Shown: one piece after another, positions 1-7,880 of the stretch
How the letters are laid out: every line of letters starts with the position of its first letter
Position numbering within the stretch: position 1 is the first letter of the stretch
DNA from: Qipengyuania spongiae
Lineage (GTDB): Bacteria; Pseudomonadota; Alphaproteobacteria; Sphingomonadales; Sphingomonadaceae
Reading direction: 5' to 3'
Length of the DNA stretch: 64,000 bases
Assembly (NCBI RefSeq): GCF_026168555.1
Contig: NZ_CP092471.1
Coordinates: 2,428,501 to 2,492,500, forward strand
Translations under genes and position numbers: made by a program
Notes under the pieces: generated by a model
Databases searched by the model: none
What the model was told of the DNA's origin: nothing
What the model saw: only the letters and a program-made list of their open reading frames with translations

Positions 1-447
1 CTCGCTCGGCTTGATCATCGCGCGGTTGCCCGCGGCGAACACCTGCATCAGCGGCCCGAAGGTGAGATTGACCGGAAAATTCCACGGCGAAAGGATGCCG
101 ATCACCCCCTTCGGCTCGTAGCGAAGTTCGGCCCTCGCGCCGAGAAGCCCCAGCGGGAATTGCACGTGGCGCTTCTCCGCTTTCGCCCATCGATCCATGT
201 GCTTGAGGCAGTATTTGCCGAAATTCACCGTCCCGACGATGTCCGTCATCATGGACTGGCGCGGTGAGCGGTTGCCGAAATCCGCGCTCATCGCTGCGCA
301 CAGTTCGTCGGCATTCTCCTTGAGGAGCCTGATAGCGCGTTCGATACGGTTCTTGCGCAGGCCCATGGGTTCGGGCCGCATCGCTTCGTGCGCTGTCCGT
401 TGATCGCGCAGCACAGCCTCCATAGCGCTCGTCCCGTCGTCGGCCAT
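1..447 (-). CDS. Aldehyde dehydrogenase, coniferyl-aldehyde type (N-terminal part, cut by window edge)
   Basis: The first 149 codons of an NAD(P)-dependent aldehyde dehydrogenase; the frame stays open to base 1, so the catalytic cysteine and the C-terminal half lie outside. The visible part has the cofactor-domain motif PWNFP at residues 121-125 and KPSE at 146-149, whose lysine contacts the cofactor in this superfamily. The N-terminal DFGNRSPRQSMMTDI region resembles the coniferyl-aldehyde dehydrogenase branch more than the betaine-aldehyde branch, so aromatic or medium-chain aldehydes are likely substrates (inference). The ATG at 447 is preceded by GGAGAG about 4 bases upstream, which supports this start. 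It is divergent from the thiolase gene with 85 bases between them. Superfamily assignment is secure; substrate is not. Confidence 0.85.
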   Translation of the reverse strand, partial: MADDGTSAMEAVLRDQRTAHEAMRPEPMGLRKNRIERAIRLLKENADELCAAMSADFGNRSPRQSMMTDIVGTVNFGKYCLKHMDRWAKAEKRHVQFPLGLLGARAELRYEPKGVIGILSPWNFPVNLTFGPLMQVFAAGNRAMIKPSE

Positions 448-532
448 AGTGCTCTCCATTTGCCATTGCTGCGGCGCAACACTAAGTCGCATCCAGCCAC
501 CGATATTTCAGAACCGAAAGGCCAGCACAAGC

Positions 533-1729
533 ATGACCCAGTTCAGCGCCTCCGATCCCGTCGTAATCCTCTCCTACGCCCGCACGCCGATGGGTGGTAT
601 GCAGGGTGCCCTTGCGGATGTCTCGGCGACCGATCTCGGCGCCACCGCCGTCAAAGCGGCGGTGGAGCGTTCGGGTGTCGCGGGCGAGAAGTTCGACCGT
701 GCCTATATGGGCTGCGTGCTTCCCGCCGGGCTGGGCCAGGCGCCGGCGCGTCAGGCGATGATCAAAGCCGGCCTCCCAAGGTCCGTGCAGGCGACCACCG
801 TCAACAAGGTCTGCGGCAGCGGCATGCAGACAGTCATCATGGGCGCCGAGGCACTGGCCAGCGGCTCGGTTGACTATGTCGTTGCCGGGGGGATGGAGAG
901 CATGACCAATGCGCCCTACCTCCTGAAGAAGCATCGCGGCGGTGCGCGGCTCGGGCACGACACGGCCTATGACCACATGTTCCTCGATGGGCTGGAAGAC
1001 GCCTACGAGGAAGGCCGCGCCATGGGCACCTTCGCGCAGGACACCGCCAACGAGTACCAGATGACGCGCGAGGAGATGGACGAATACTCTATCGAGAGCC
1101 TGCGCCGTGCGAACGCCGCGATCGAGAGCGGCGCCTTCGCCGACGAAGTCGTCCCGGTCACCTTCACCAATCGCGCCGGCGAGCAGACGGTCGAGCATGA
1201 CGAACAGCCCGGCAAGGGCAAGCCCGACAAAATCCCGACGCTACGCCCCGCCTTCGCCAAGGACGGCACGATCACCGCGGCAACATCGTCCTCGATCTCG
1301 GACGGGGCGGCTGCCGTCGTGCTCAGCCGCGAAAGCGTGGCGAAGGGCGCTGGCCAGACGCCAGTTGCGAAGATCGTCGCCATGTCGGCCCATGCGCAGG
1401 AGCCTGCCGAATTCACCGTCGCGCCCATCGGTGCGATCGAGAAGGTCCTCGAAAAGGCCGAATGGTCCGCAGACGAGGTCGACCTGTGGGAAGTGAACGA
1501 GGCCTTCGCCTGCGTGGCAATGTTCGCCATGCGCGACATCGGCATCCCGCACGATAAGATCAACGTGAACGGCGGCGGCACCGCGCTCGGCCATCCGATC
1601 GGTGCGAGCGGCACGCGGATCATCGTGACGTTGCTCAATGCGCTGAAGCAGCAGGGCAAGAAGCGCGGTATCGCTTCGCTCTGCATTGGCGGCGGCGAAG
1701 CGACGGCGGTCGCGGTGGAGATGGTCTGA
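533..1729 (+). CDS. Acetyl-CoA C-acyltransferase (thiolase)
   Basis: A 398-residue thiolase that condenses two acyl-CoA units or cleaves 3-ketoacyl-CoA in the cytoplasm. The three catalytic elements are in place: the nucleophilic cysteine C94 in NKVCGSG, H354 in GHPIGASG, and the second cysteine C384 in CIGGGEA near the C terminus. Length and spacing match the biosynthetic/acetoacetyl-CoA class. The ATG at 533 gives the normal thiolase N terminus; the frame is open further upstream but that extension has no family resemblance. Transcription is probably separate from the following lipoprotein gene, 56 bases downstream. Whether it serves polyhydroxybutyrate synthesis, branched-chain amino-acid breakdown or beta-oxidation cannot be read from the neighbours. 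Confidence 0.93.
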   Translation: MTQFSASDPVVILSYARTPMGGMQGALADVSATDLGATAVKAAVERSGVAGEKFDRAYMGCVLPAGLGQAPARQAMIKAGLPRSVQATTVNKVCGSGMQTVIMGAEALASGSVDYVVAGGMESMTNAPYLLKKHRGGARLGHDTAYDHMFLDGLEDAYEEGRAMGTFAQDTANEYQMTREEMDEYSIESLRRANAAIESGAFADEVVPVTFTNRAGEQTVEHDEQPGKGKPDKIPTLRPAFAKDGTITAATSSSISDGAAAVVLSRESVAKGAGQTPVAKIVAMSAHAQEPAEFTVAPIGAIEKVLEKAEWSADEVDLWEVNEAFACVAMFAMRDIGIPHDKINVNGGGTALGHPIGASGTRIIVTLLNALKQQGKKRGIASLCIGGGEATAVAVEMV

Positions 1730-1785
1730 AAGCCGGTGGCACTTCCTTGATCACGGCGCGTTGGTGCCGCGAAAGGGGAAGTGTT

Positions 1786-2205
1786 ATGAGAAGCCTGATA
1801 CTTGTCACCGCGAGCTGCTCGCTGCTCGCCGCCTGCGGGAATCCTGCCGAGGAAGCCGACGATCCGATCGTGGCGGAAACGCCGGTCGCGCCCACGAATG
1901 CCGTCGACGGAATGGCGGGGACTTACGAAGTGGTGATGGCGGATGGAACGGTCGTCTCCCAGACCCTTCGCGCGGATGGCACCTACAGCGACGTCGCCGA
2001 GGGCGAGGTCGTCGAGACGGGCAGCTGGCGGGCCGACGGCAGCCGCCTGTGCTACGATCCCGAAGGCGACGAGCCCGAACAGTGCTTCGCGGGCGGCCAG
2101 ATTGCGGCGGATGGCAGCTTCCAGACGCGCGACGATCAGGGCAATGTCGTCTCGACCGTGCGCCGGATCGGCGACGAGAACATGACCACCGAACCGACCG
2201 CCTGA
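1786..2205 (+). CDS. Small putative lipoprotein, unknown function
   Basis: A 139-residue protein with a classical lipoprotein signal: short charged start, hydrophobic stretch and lipobox LAAC with the acylated cysteine at residue 17. Acidic residues follow the cysteine. The mature part is a small acidic domain with repeated glycine-rich turns (GTYEVV, GTVVSQTLRADGTY, GSWRADGSRLCY) and two cysteines, suggesting a compact beta fold like that of small periplasmic META/lipocalin-type proteins, but I cannot name a family. The ATG at 1786 follows a GAAAGGGGAAG purine stretch at good distance. It converges with the SH3 protein gene, 24 bases away. Function unknown. Confidence 0.8.
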   Translation: MRSLILVTASCSLLAACGNPAEEADDPIVAETPVAPTNAVDGMAGTYEVVMADGTVVSQTLRADGTYSDVAEGEVVETGSWRADGSRLCYDPEGDEPEQCFAGGQIAADGSFQTRDDQGNVVSTVRRIGDENMTTEPTA

Positions 2206-2229
2206 AAGAGCGCTCTGCCGAGGGGGCCG

Positions 2230-2724
2230 TCAGTCGGCGTCGGTCCCCCAGATACGGTTCTCGCGCACCCAACCGCGCCGCCCGTCGATGTCCATCTCGC
2301 ACCAGCCATCGTCGCAATCGCCCAGATCGCCGACGACGCCGGGCTCGAGGCGCCAGCGTAGCTCGCCCTCCTCGGACGCCGAACCGCGGACCGCTGCCAG
2401 TCCTTCGCCCACGACGATCCCCGTGCGCTCGGGACTGAGGAGGCGCGCGACCACCCAACCCGTCGCTCCATCGGGATCCTGAATGAGGCGCCAGCCCTCG
2501 TGCACCCGCACGACTTTCACCGGCAGACCAGCGCGGCGATAGACCCACTTGATCTTGTAATCCGCGCTCGGGCCCACGCGCATGTTCATTTCGCTCGCAC
2601 GGATCGAAGCCCAGTAAGGGACTTCCCGATCCTGCGCGGCAGCCCCGTAGGACTGGCTCGCGAAAGCCAGTGCGATGATCGGAACGAAGGTACGCAACGA
2701 AAGGGGCATGACGGTCGGCGGCAT
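2230..2724 (-). CDS. Exported SH3-domain protein
   Basis: A 164-residue secreted protein: signal peptide ending near GAAAQ (about residue 31), then two bacterial SH3-like modules. The first carries MNMRVGPSADYKIKWVYRRAG and GLPVKVVRVHEGWRLI (about 47-82); the second ends with CDDGWCEMDIDGRRGWV. Bacterial SH3 domains bind peptidoglycan or peptides in the periplasm; no enzymatic domain is present. The ATG at 2724 gives the longest sensible signal peptide; the in-frame ATG at 2709 would also leave a functional one, and neither has a clear Shine-Dalgarno sequence. The gene is divergent from the downstream-oriented dehydrogenase gene, with about 100 bases for both promoters. Confidence 0.85.
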   Translation of the reverse strand: MPPTVMPLSLRTFVPIIALAFASQSYGAAAQDREVPYWASIRASEMNMRVGPSADYKIKWVYRRAGLPVKVVRVHEGWRLIQDPDGATGWVVARLLSPERTGIVVGEGLAAVRGSASEEGELRWRLEPGVVGDLGDCDDGWCEMDIDGRRGWVRENRIWGTDAD

Positions 2725-2823
2725 AGGATCGCGACGCGGTGCGCGCAATCGCGATCTGATGCGTACCCACCCCTCGTCAATGGTCCTTGACCCGAGCGCG
2801 ACGCAGAGCCTAGCGATGCCGGA

Positions 2824-3834
2824 ATGCCAGCCGAACAGCACCACAAGCCGCTCGAGCGCTTGCCCCGAGTGGTGGTCACGCGCCATCTGATGCCCCGGAT
2901 CGAAGAGCGAATGAAGGAGCTCTTCGAAACCGAGCTGAATTCCGAGGATACCCCTTTCTCGCGCGAGCGCCTGATCGCTGCGGTGCGCAATTGCGACGTG
3001 CTGGTTCCCACCGTGACCGACCGGATCGACGCCGCGCTTATTGGTGCGGCCGGCCCGAACCTCCGCCTGATCGCGAGCTTCGGCGCAGGCACCGACCATA
3101 TCGACATCGAGGCGGCGCAGAAGCGCGGCATCATCGTCACCAATACGCCAGGCGTCTTCACCGACGATACGGCCGATATCGCGATGGAGATGATCATCGG
3201 CATTCCCCGCCGTGTTCGCGAAGGGGTGGCGCTTGTCCGCCGTGGCGGTTGGACCGGCTGGACCCCGACCGCGCTGCTCGGAAGCAAGCTCGCGGGCAAG
3301 GTGCTGGGGATCGTCGGCATGGGCCGGATCGGTCAGGCCGTCGCGCATCGCGCCCGCGCTTTCGGGCTCGAAATCGCCTATTACAATCGCCGGCGCCTGC
3401 CCGAAGCGGTCGAGCGCATGTTCGCGGCACGCCATGTCGCAACGCTTGACGGTCTCCTGGGCGAAGCGGACATTCTCACCCTTCATTGCCCGGCAAACGA
3501 GCAGAGCCGCCACATGATCGATGCCCGCGCGTTCGGCCTGATGAAGGACGGCGCGTGCCTCATCAACACCGCGCGTGGCGATCTCGTCGATCAGGAAGCG
3601 ATGATCGCGGCTCTGCAATCCGGCCGTCTGGCCGGCGCGGGCCTCGACGTCTATTCCGACGAGCCCGAAGTCGATCCGCGACTGCTCGAGGTCCCGAACG
3701 TGATGACCCTGCCGCATATCGGCAGCGCGACTCGCGAGGGGCGCGAGGATTCGGGCCATCGGGTCATCGCCAACATTCGGGTCTGGGCCGATGGCCATCG
3801 CCCCCCCGACCAGGTGCTGCCGAACCGGATGTGA
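2824..3834 (+). CDS. D-2-hydroxyacid dehydrogenase (glyoxylate/hydroxypyruvate reductase type)
   Basis: A 336-residue NAD(P)-dependent D-isomer 2-hydroxyacid dehydrogenase. The nucleotide-binding motif GIVGMGRIGQ sits at about 162-171. The catalytic triad of the family is complete: R251 in NTARGDLVD, E280 in SDEPEVD and H298 in LPHIGSAT. The GAGTDHID motif at 88-95 fits the glyoxylate/hydroxypyruvate reductase or glycerate dehydrogenase branch, which reduces glyoxylate or hydroxypyruvate to glycolate or glycerate. The ATG at 2824 has only a weak CCGGA in front. The gene stands alone on this strand. Exact substrate cannot be fixed from sequence. Confidence 0.92.
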   Translation: MPAEQHHKPLERLPRVVVTRHLMPRIEERMKELFETELNSEDTPFSRERLIAAVRNCDVLVPTVTDRIDAALIGAAGPNLRLIASFGAGTDHIDIEAAQKRGIIVTNTPGVFTDDTADIAMEMIIGIPRRVREGVALVRRGGWTGWTPTALLGSKLAGKVLGIVGMGRIGQAVAHRARAFGLEIAYYNRRRLPEAVERMFAARHVATLDGLLGEADILTLHCPANEQSRHMIDARAFGLMKDGACLINTARGDLVDQEAMIAALQSGRLAGAGLDVYSDEPEVDPRLLEVPNVMTLPHIGSATREGREDSGHRVIANIRVWADGHRPPDQVLPNRM

Positions 3835-4108
3835 GCCGGGCCGGAGCGGCGAACGGTGGGACCGCCGATGCGTGTCTGCGAAAAACTTCGCTTCCCACAA
3901 AACCCGTAGGTTTTTCGTACCCTGCTCGCGGACAAGACGGCCGCATGCGACCTTGCGCGTCGGCAAGGGGTGGCTTTGCGTTGCGATCACCCGCCGACAG
4001 CATCGGGCGCTTAATGCCAGATCATTCGCGAGTAGGAGAATACGCTGTCGATTGCGTATCGACTGCGATCGGTCTTGCTCGCCGCGCGGCAGAAGTTAGG
4101 GCACTGGA
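3835..4108. other. Intergenic stretch of 274 bases with several inverted repeats
   Basis: No open reading frame here looks coding. Three elements stand out. CGAAAAAC (3879-3886) pairs with GTTTTTCG (3910-3917), and inside it AAAACC (3899-3904) pairs with GGTTTT (3909-3914) followed by another T; either could end transcription of the dehydrogenase gene. Further on, GTCGGC plus GGGTG (3959-3972) pairs with CACCC plus GCCGAC (3988-3998), an 11-base-pair stem with a three-base bulge. The end of the region must hold the promoter of the NTF2-like gene, but I see no convincing hexamers. A small RNA is possible but unproven. Confidence 0.35.
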
Positions 4109-4537
4109 ATGGACGAATTTGCCTCCCGGATCGAAGCGCTGGAGCATCGCTGGATGCGCAGTTGGATGCATCGCGACCGCAACCAGATGAAAAGCCTGGC
4201 CGTGCGCGATTTCATTTTTCTCCTGGGCTCTACCAAAGCCGCTATTCTCGACCGTGCGAGTTGGCTGGAAGCGGCAACGACGCGCTTCAGATGCATCGGC
4301 TATCGTTTCGACGAGGTCTATGTCCGACGTCACGGCGGGGTCGCAGTCTTCGCCACGCAAATGAAGCTCGAAGCAAAGGTGGATGGGTACGACTGGTCCG
4401 GTCCGACATGGGTCATGGACTTGTGGCAACGGAGCAGCGTCAAGCGCCAATGGCGGATCGTCGAGCGCACGCTTTCGCGGCCGGATGAAGATGCAAAGAT
4501 GACCGAGGCGATCCGGTCGATGCAGTTATGGCGCTAG
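4109..4537 (+). CDS. NTF2-like/SnoaL-like domain protein (DUF4440 type)
   Basis: A 142-residue cytoplasmic protein with the layout of the NTF2-like superfamily: an N-terminal helix (IEALEHRWMRSWMHRDRNQM), then DFIFLLGS and DRASWLEAA, then paired strands ending in WVMDLWQR and WRIVERTLSR. Members of this cone-shaped fold bind small hydrophobic molecules or act as ketosteroid-isomerase-like enzymes; many have no known role. No signal peptide or membrane segment. The ATG at 4109 lies close behind a GGCACTGGA sequence, a poor ribosome site. The gene converges with the PAS protein gene, 21 bases apart. Function unknown beyond the fold. Confidence 0.75.
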   Translation: MDEFASRIEALEHRWMRSWMHRDRNQMKSLAVRDFIFLLGSTKAAILDRASWLEAATTRFRCIGYRFDEVYVRRHGGVAVFATQMKLEAKVDGYDWSGPTWVMDLWQRSSVKRQWRIVERTLSRPDEDAKMTEAIRSMQLWR

Positions 4538-4558
4538 ATATCTAGGCTAAGATCCGGA

Positions 4559-5608
4559 TCACCCGACCAATCGCTGCGGGGTGGACCCACTCATCATCCG
4601 GTTCGCCCGATCGGTTGCCTGGCGGGTGTCCATCGCCAGCTTCTTGACCTCGCTTGCAACGACGGCGAACCCCAGGCCCTTGTCGCCGGCATGCGCTGCC
4701 TCGATCGTCGCGTTGAGCGCAAGCATGGTGGTCTGCGTTGCCAGATTGTCGATCGTGGCGACGATCCCGGACAATTGCTTCATCGACGTTTCGAGCCGTA
4801 CGGTCTGATCCTCGGCCACAGATTGCAATTCCCGGCTTCGTTGCAGTGCTTCCTGCGCTTCGCCTTCGAGCCTGACCTGATAGGTGATGTCGGTGGCCAG
4901 CTTGACCACTTTGTAAGGCTTGCCATCGGCATCCATCACCGGATTGTAGGTCGCCTGCACCCAGACCTCGCTGCCGTCGCTACGCAAGCGGGGGTAGACA
5001 CCGCTGTCGAATTCTCCCCGGCCCAGCTTGGTCCAGAATGCCGCATATTCCACACCGAGCGCGTATCCGGCATCGCAGAAGATGCGGTGATGGCAACCGA
5101 CGACCTGATCGCGGCGATATCCCATGAGATCGAGAAAGTTCTCGTTCGCGTCGAGCACGTTTCCGGTCAGGTCGAATTCGACGACAGCATAGGATCGATC
5201 GAATGCTGTGATGCGGCTCGCTGTCTCGGCAGCGGCGATGGCTTCGGCGGTTATGTCGGTTGCTATCTTGAGCACACGCTCGCATCGCCCGTGGTCATCG
5301 AAGACGGGGTTGTAGGTTGCCCGCAGAAAGACTGCGCGGCCGTTCCGGTCGATCCGGCGATACGTCCCTTGGTGAAAGGATCCGGACTCCAGCTTCGTCC
5401 AGAACGCGTGGTAGTCCGGCGATGCCGCCAAGGCGTCATCACAGAAAATCCGATGATGCTTGCCGTGGATTTCGTCGAGACCGTAACCCATCGCATCGCA
5501 AAAGCGCGCGTTGGCCCATAGAATAGTGCCCTCGGGAGAGAACTCGATCACAGCCTGCGATCGGCACAGCGCATCCCACGCCGATCGGTATTTATGGCTC
5601 TCGTCCAT
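4559..5608 (-). CDS. PAS-PAS methyl-accepting chemotaxis-like protein, cytoplasmic, short signalling domain
   Basis: A 349-residue soluble sensor. Two PAS domains (about 14-122 and 136-242) are near repeats of each other: each has the HHRIFC(D) segment and ends in an ATDIT motif, typical of PAS_3/PAC pairs. A short helical linker leads to the hairpin tip of a methyl-accepting chemotaxis signalling domain ([19 protein letters not shown], then [13 protein letters not shown], about 294-326), the part that contacts CheA and CheW. The protein stops only about 25 residues past the tip, so the descending helix and its methylation sites are missing. No membrane segment, so it senses something internal, perhaps redox or a bound cofactor. 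ATG at 5608 with AAGGG upstream. No chemotaxis genes lie nearby. Confidence 0.85.
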   Translation of the reverse strand: MDESHKYRSAWDALCRSQAVIEFSPEGTILWANARFCDAMGYGLDEIHGKHHRIFCDDALAASPDYHAFWTKLESGSFHQGTYRRIDRNGRAVFLRATYNPVFDDHGRCERVLKIATDITAEAIAAAETASRITAFDRSYAVVEFDLTGNVLDANENFLDLMGYRRDQVVGCHHRIFCDAGYALGVEYAAFWTKLGRGEFDSGVYPRLRSDGSEVWVQATYNPVMDADGKPYKVVKLATDITYQVRLEGEAQEALQRSRELQSVAEDQTVRLETSMKQLSGIVATIDNLATQTTMLALNATIEAAHAGDKGLGFAVVASEVKKLAMDTRQATDRANRMMSGSTPQRLVG

Positions 5609-5709
5609 TCATGCCCTTCCCGGTATCCGAACGGAACCAGTAAAGGAGAAACGTTAACGAGTGGAAACCTGCCGCTGAATAGCAGCGCGAAACCGCTGGA
5701 GAATGGCGC

Positions 5710-7116
5710 TCAGTCGCCTGTCAGGATGCGATCGACCAGTTCTTTCACCGTCGGAGTGTAGCCGTTGGAATAGAACGGATCCTGCTTGAAGCGGTAGGCC
5801 GCGTGCCCGGCGAAGGCCAGGTTCTGATCGACCGGCCCGCCATGAGCGATCTCCTGCAAGGTCTTCTGGATGCAAAAGCTGCGCGGATCGGCGAGGCGGC
5901 CGGTGGTGTAGTCGCCATGATCCTTCCAGCTCGAGAACTGGCAGTGGGACAGACAGCCCATGCAGTCCTTCTGGTCGGTGCGGATCTCATCGCGCTTTTC
6001 CGGCGTGACATAAACAATCGTATCGTCGGGCGTCTTCAGGGCCTCGGTATGGCCGACCGCGAACCAGGCCTGCGCGCGCTCGTAATCCTTCGGCGCCACC
6101 CAAAAATTCTTGCCGCGCACACCCACATCCAGCTGGCGCGTGTGCTCGCCCGCCTCGACCTTGCTGAAGGGAATCTGGCGCTCACTGCGATGGATCAGGT
6201 CCCACAGGAAGGGGTTCTTGACCGCGCTGGAATAAAAGCCCGTCGGGCTGAACTTGTGCAGCAGGATATCGCCCTCATCGAGCGTGCGGAGCATATCCTT
6301 CCAATCGAGCGGGATCGGGCTTTCCTGCGTCAGCAGTGGGCGCGTGCCGAACTGGAAGGCGATCTTGCCAAGCTCCGGATTGTCGATCCAGTTCTCCCAT
6401 TCGCGCAGGAACCACACGCCGCCCGCCATTACGATGGCGGTGTCTTCGGAGACGCCCTCCGCGCGCATCGTGTCGCGCAGCGCCTTCACGCGGGGATAGG
6501 GGTCTTCCGGCTTTTTGGGGTCCTCGGCATTGGAAAGGCCGTTATGCCCACCGGCGAGCCACGGATCCTCGTAAACCACCGCCGCCATCAATTCCGGCAC
6601 CTTGGAGTAGCTGCGCTTCCACAGGGCGCGGAAGGCGCGGGCCGAGCTGACGATCGGGAGGTAATGCACGCCGAAGCGCTGGGCGATTTCCGCCAGCTTG
6701 TAGGGCATTCCCGCACCGCAGGTGACGCCGGTAACAAGACCGCGCGTGTTCTCAAGCACGCCCTCGAGCACTTCCTGCGCGCCGCCCATCTCCCACAGCA
6801 CATTGATGTTGATCGCGCCGTTGCCGCCCGAAATCTCGTGCGCGCGTTTCACCTGTTCGGTAGCGCCGTCGACGGCGTAGCGGATCAGCTGCTCATGGCG
6901 TTCCTTTCGGGTCAGCTGGTCATAGACCTGGGGCACGATCTTGCCCTCGGCATCGTAACTGTCGGCATTGACCGCGCTGACCGTGCCGATTCCGCCCGCC
7001 GCCGCCCAGGCGCCCGAGCTGGTGTGATTGGTCGCGGAGACGCCCTTGCCGCCTTCGATCAGCGGCCAGACTTCCTTGCCGCCGTAGCTGATGGGCTGCA
7101 GACCCTTGAATGCCAT
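5710..7116 (-). CDS. NAD(P)H-dependent flavin oxidoreductase, nitronate monooxygenase family
   Basis: A 468-residue protein of the FMN-binding TIM-barrel family that includes nitronate monooxygenase (2-nitropropane dioxygenase) and FabK. Family landmarks are the VTCGAGMPYKLAEIAQ segment near residues 150-165 and the glycine-rich AGGHNG and VMAGGVWF segments that hold FMN phosphate. The protein is about 100 residues longer than ordinary nitronate monooxygenases, and the C-terminal extension carries CMGCLSHC (C385, C388, C392) plus C415, a spacing that could ligate a metal or an iron-sulfur cluster. The start at 7116 (MAFKGLQPIS) is preceded by AAAAAAGG; an upstream extension of 23 codons looks non-coding. 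Natural substrate unknown; nitroalkane detoxification is only the family default. Confidence 0.85.
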   Translation of the reverse strand: MAFKGLQPISYGGKEVWPLIEGGKGVSATNHTSSGAWAAAGGIGTVSAVNADSYDAEGKIVPQVYDQLTRKERHEQLIRYAVDGATEQVKRAHEISGGNGAININVLWEMGGAQEVLEGVLENTRGLVTGVTCGAGMPYKLAEIAQRFGVHYLPIVSSARAFRALWKRSYSKVPELMAAVVYEDPWLAGGHNGLSNAEDPKKPEDPYPRVKALRDTMRAEGVSEDTAIVMAGGVWFLREWENWIDNPELGKIAFQFGTRPLLTQESPIPLDWKDMLRTLDEGDILLHKFSPTGFYSSAVKNPFLWDLIHRSERQIPFSKVEAGEHTRQLDVGVRGKNFWVAPKDYERAQAWFAVGHTEALKTPDDTIVYVTPEKRDEIRTDQKDCMGCLSHCQFSSWKDHGDYTTGRLADPRSFCIQKTLQEIAHGGPVDQNLAFAGHAAYRFKQDPFYSNGYTPTVKELVDRILTGD

Positions 7117-7142
7117 TGAATTACCTTTTTTGAACGAACGGC

Positions 7143-7880
7143 TCAGCCGTCCGTCTTCCTCGTCCCGAGCGTGTCGCCTCGACACGGTTCGATGTTTTCC
7201 GGTTCTGGCCTGTTAGCGGCTCTTTCGAACTGTGCATAGTAGCCCGCCAGCTCGGGGGCGTCACGGAAAGCGATCAGGCGATAGCCGGCACGCTCGAACT
7301 CGCAGGACAGAAGCAGCGGCGGAATTCCGTGCTCCGCGGTGGGGCGATCCACATCGACGACGATCACTCGCCCGCCCTCCCGCAGCGAGGGCCACATGCG
7401 CCACAGCAGCGCGTAAGGTTCCGCGATCTCGTGATACATATGAACCATGAAGATCCGGTCGAAACTGGCTTCGGGCAGATGGGGATCGTCGATCGCGCCG
7501 AGCGCGATGGAGACATTGTCGAGCCGCTCGCGCACGACCCGCTCGCCCAGTCGGTCCAGCACCGCGCGGTCGATATCCTGCGCGAGTACCCGGCCGTCCT
7601 CGCCTACCCTATCGGCCAGGCGGACGGTGTAGTAGCCCTCGCCCGCACCGATATCGGCGACGCGCATTCCGGGCCGGATGTCGGCGAGATCCATGACGGT
7701 TTCTGCCTCGCCCCGGCTGTCGCGGTTGGTCTCGGTCGAGAACTGGCTCGCGCCCAGTTCCGATACCGGACGGTCGGGCCGCGGGAACGCGAGCGCGCTT
7801 TCCGCCCGGTCGGAGGGGGCCGCCTCGCACGCCGTCAGCGCCATGGCGGCGCCGAGAGCGAGAAGGCCGACAGGCCTCAT
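7143..7880 (-). CDS. Class I SAM-dependent methyltransferase with a lipoprotein signal
   Basis: A 245-residue protein. Residues 1-18 form a lipoprotein signal with lipobox LTAC and the acylated cysteine C18. The rest is a Rossmann-type methyltransferase: motif I RVADIGAGEGYYT (about 78-90), an acidic residue after AQDIDRAVL that would hold the SAM ribose, and VIVVDVDR in the later sheet. The set is similar to small-molecule methyltransferases of the UbiE/arsenite type, though no substrate signature is evident. A predicted periplasmic or membrane-anchored location is odd for an enzyme that needs cytosolic SAM. The start codon overlaps the prfB stop by four bases (ATGA), so it is translationally coupled as the last gene of the amidase-PBP1A-prfB run. 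Confidence 0.82.
   Translation of the reverse strand: MRPVGLLALGAAMALTACEAAPSDRAESALAFPRPDRPVSELGASQFSTETNRDSRGEAETVMDLADIRPGMRVADIGAGEGYYTVRLADRVGEDGRVLAQDIDRAVLDRLGERVVRERLDNVSIALGAIDDPHLPEASFDRIFMVHMYHEIAEPYALLWRMWPSLREGGRVIVVDVDRPTAEHGIPPLLLSCEFERAGYRLIAFRDAPELAGYYAQFERAANRPEPENIEPCRGDTLGTRKTDG

Noticed and set aside
1737..1750. TGGCAC followed by TTGA, resembling a sigma-54 promoter
   Set aside because: The spacing between the two elements is one base short of the strict requirement and the second element lacks the GC pair.
5803..7119. A 438-codon open frame antisense to the nitronate-monooxygenase-like gene
   Set aside because: Mirror of a real gene; no start signal, no family resemblance.
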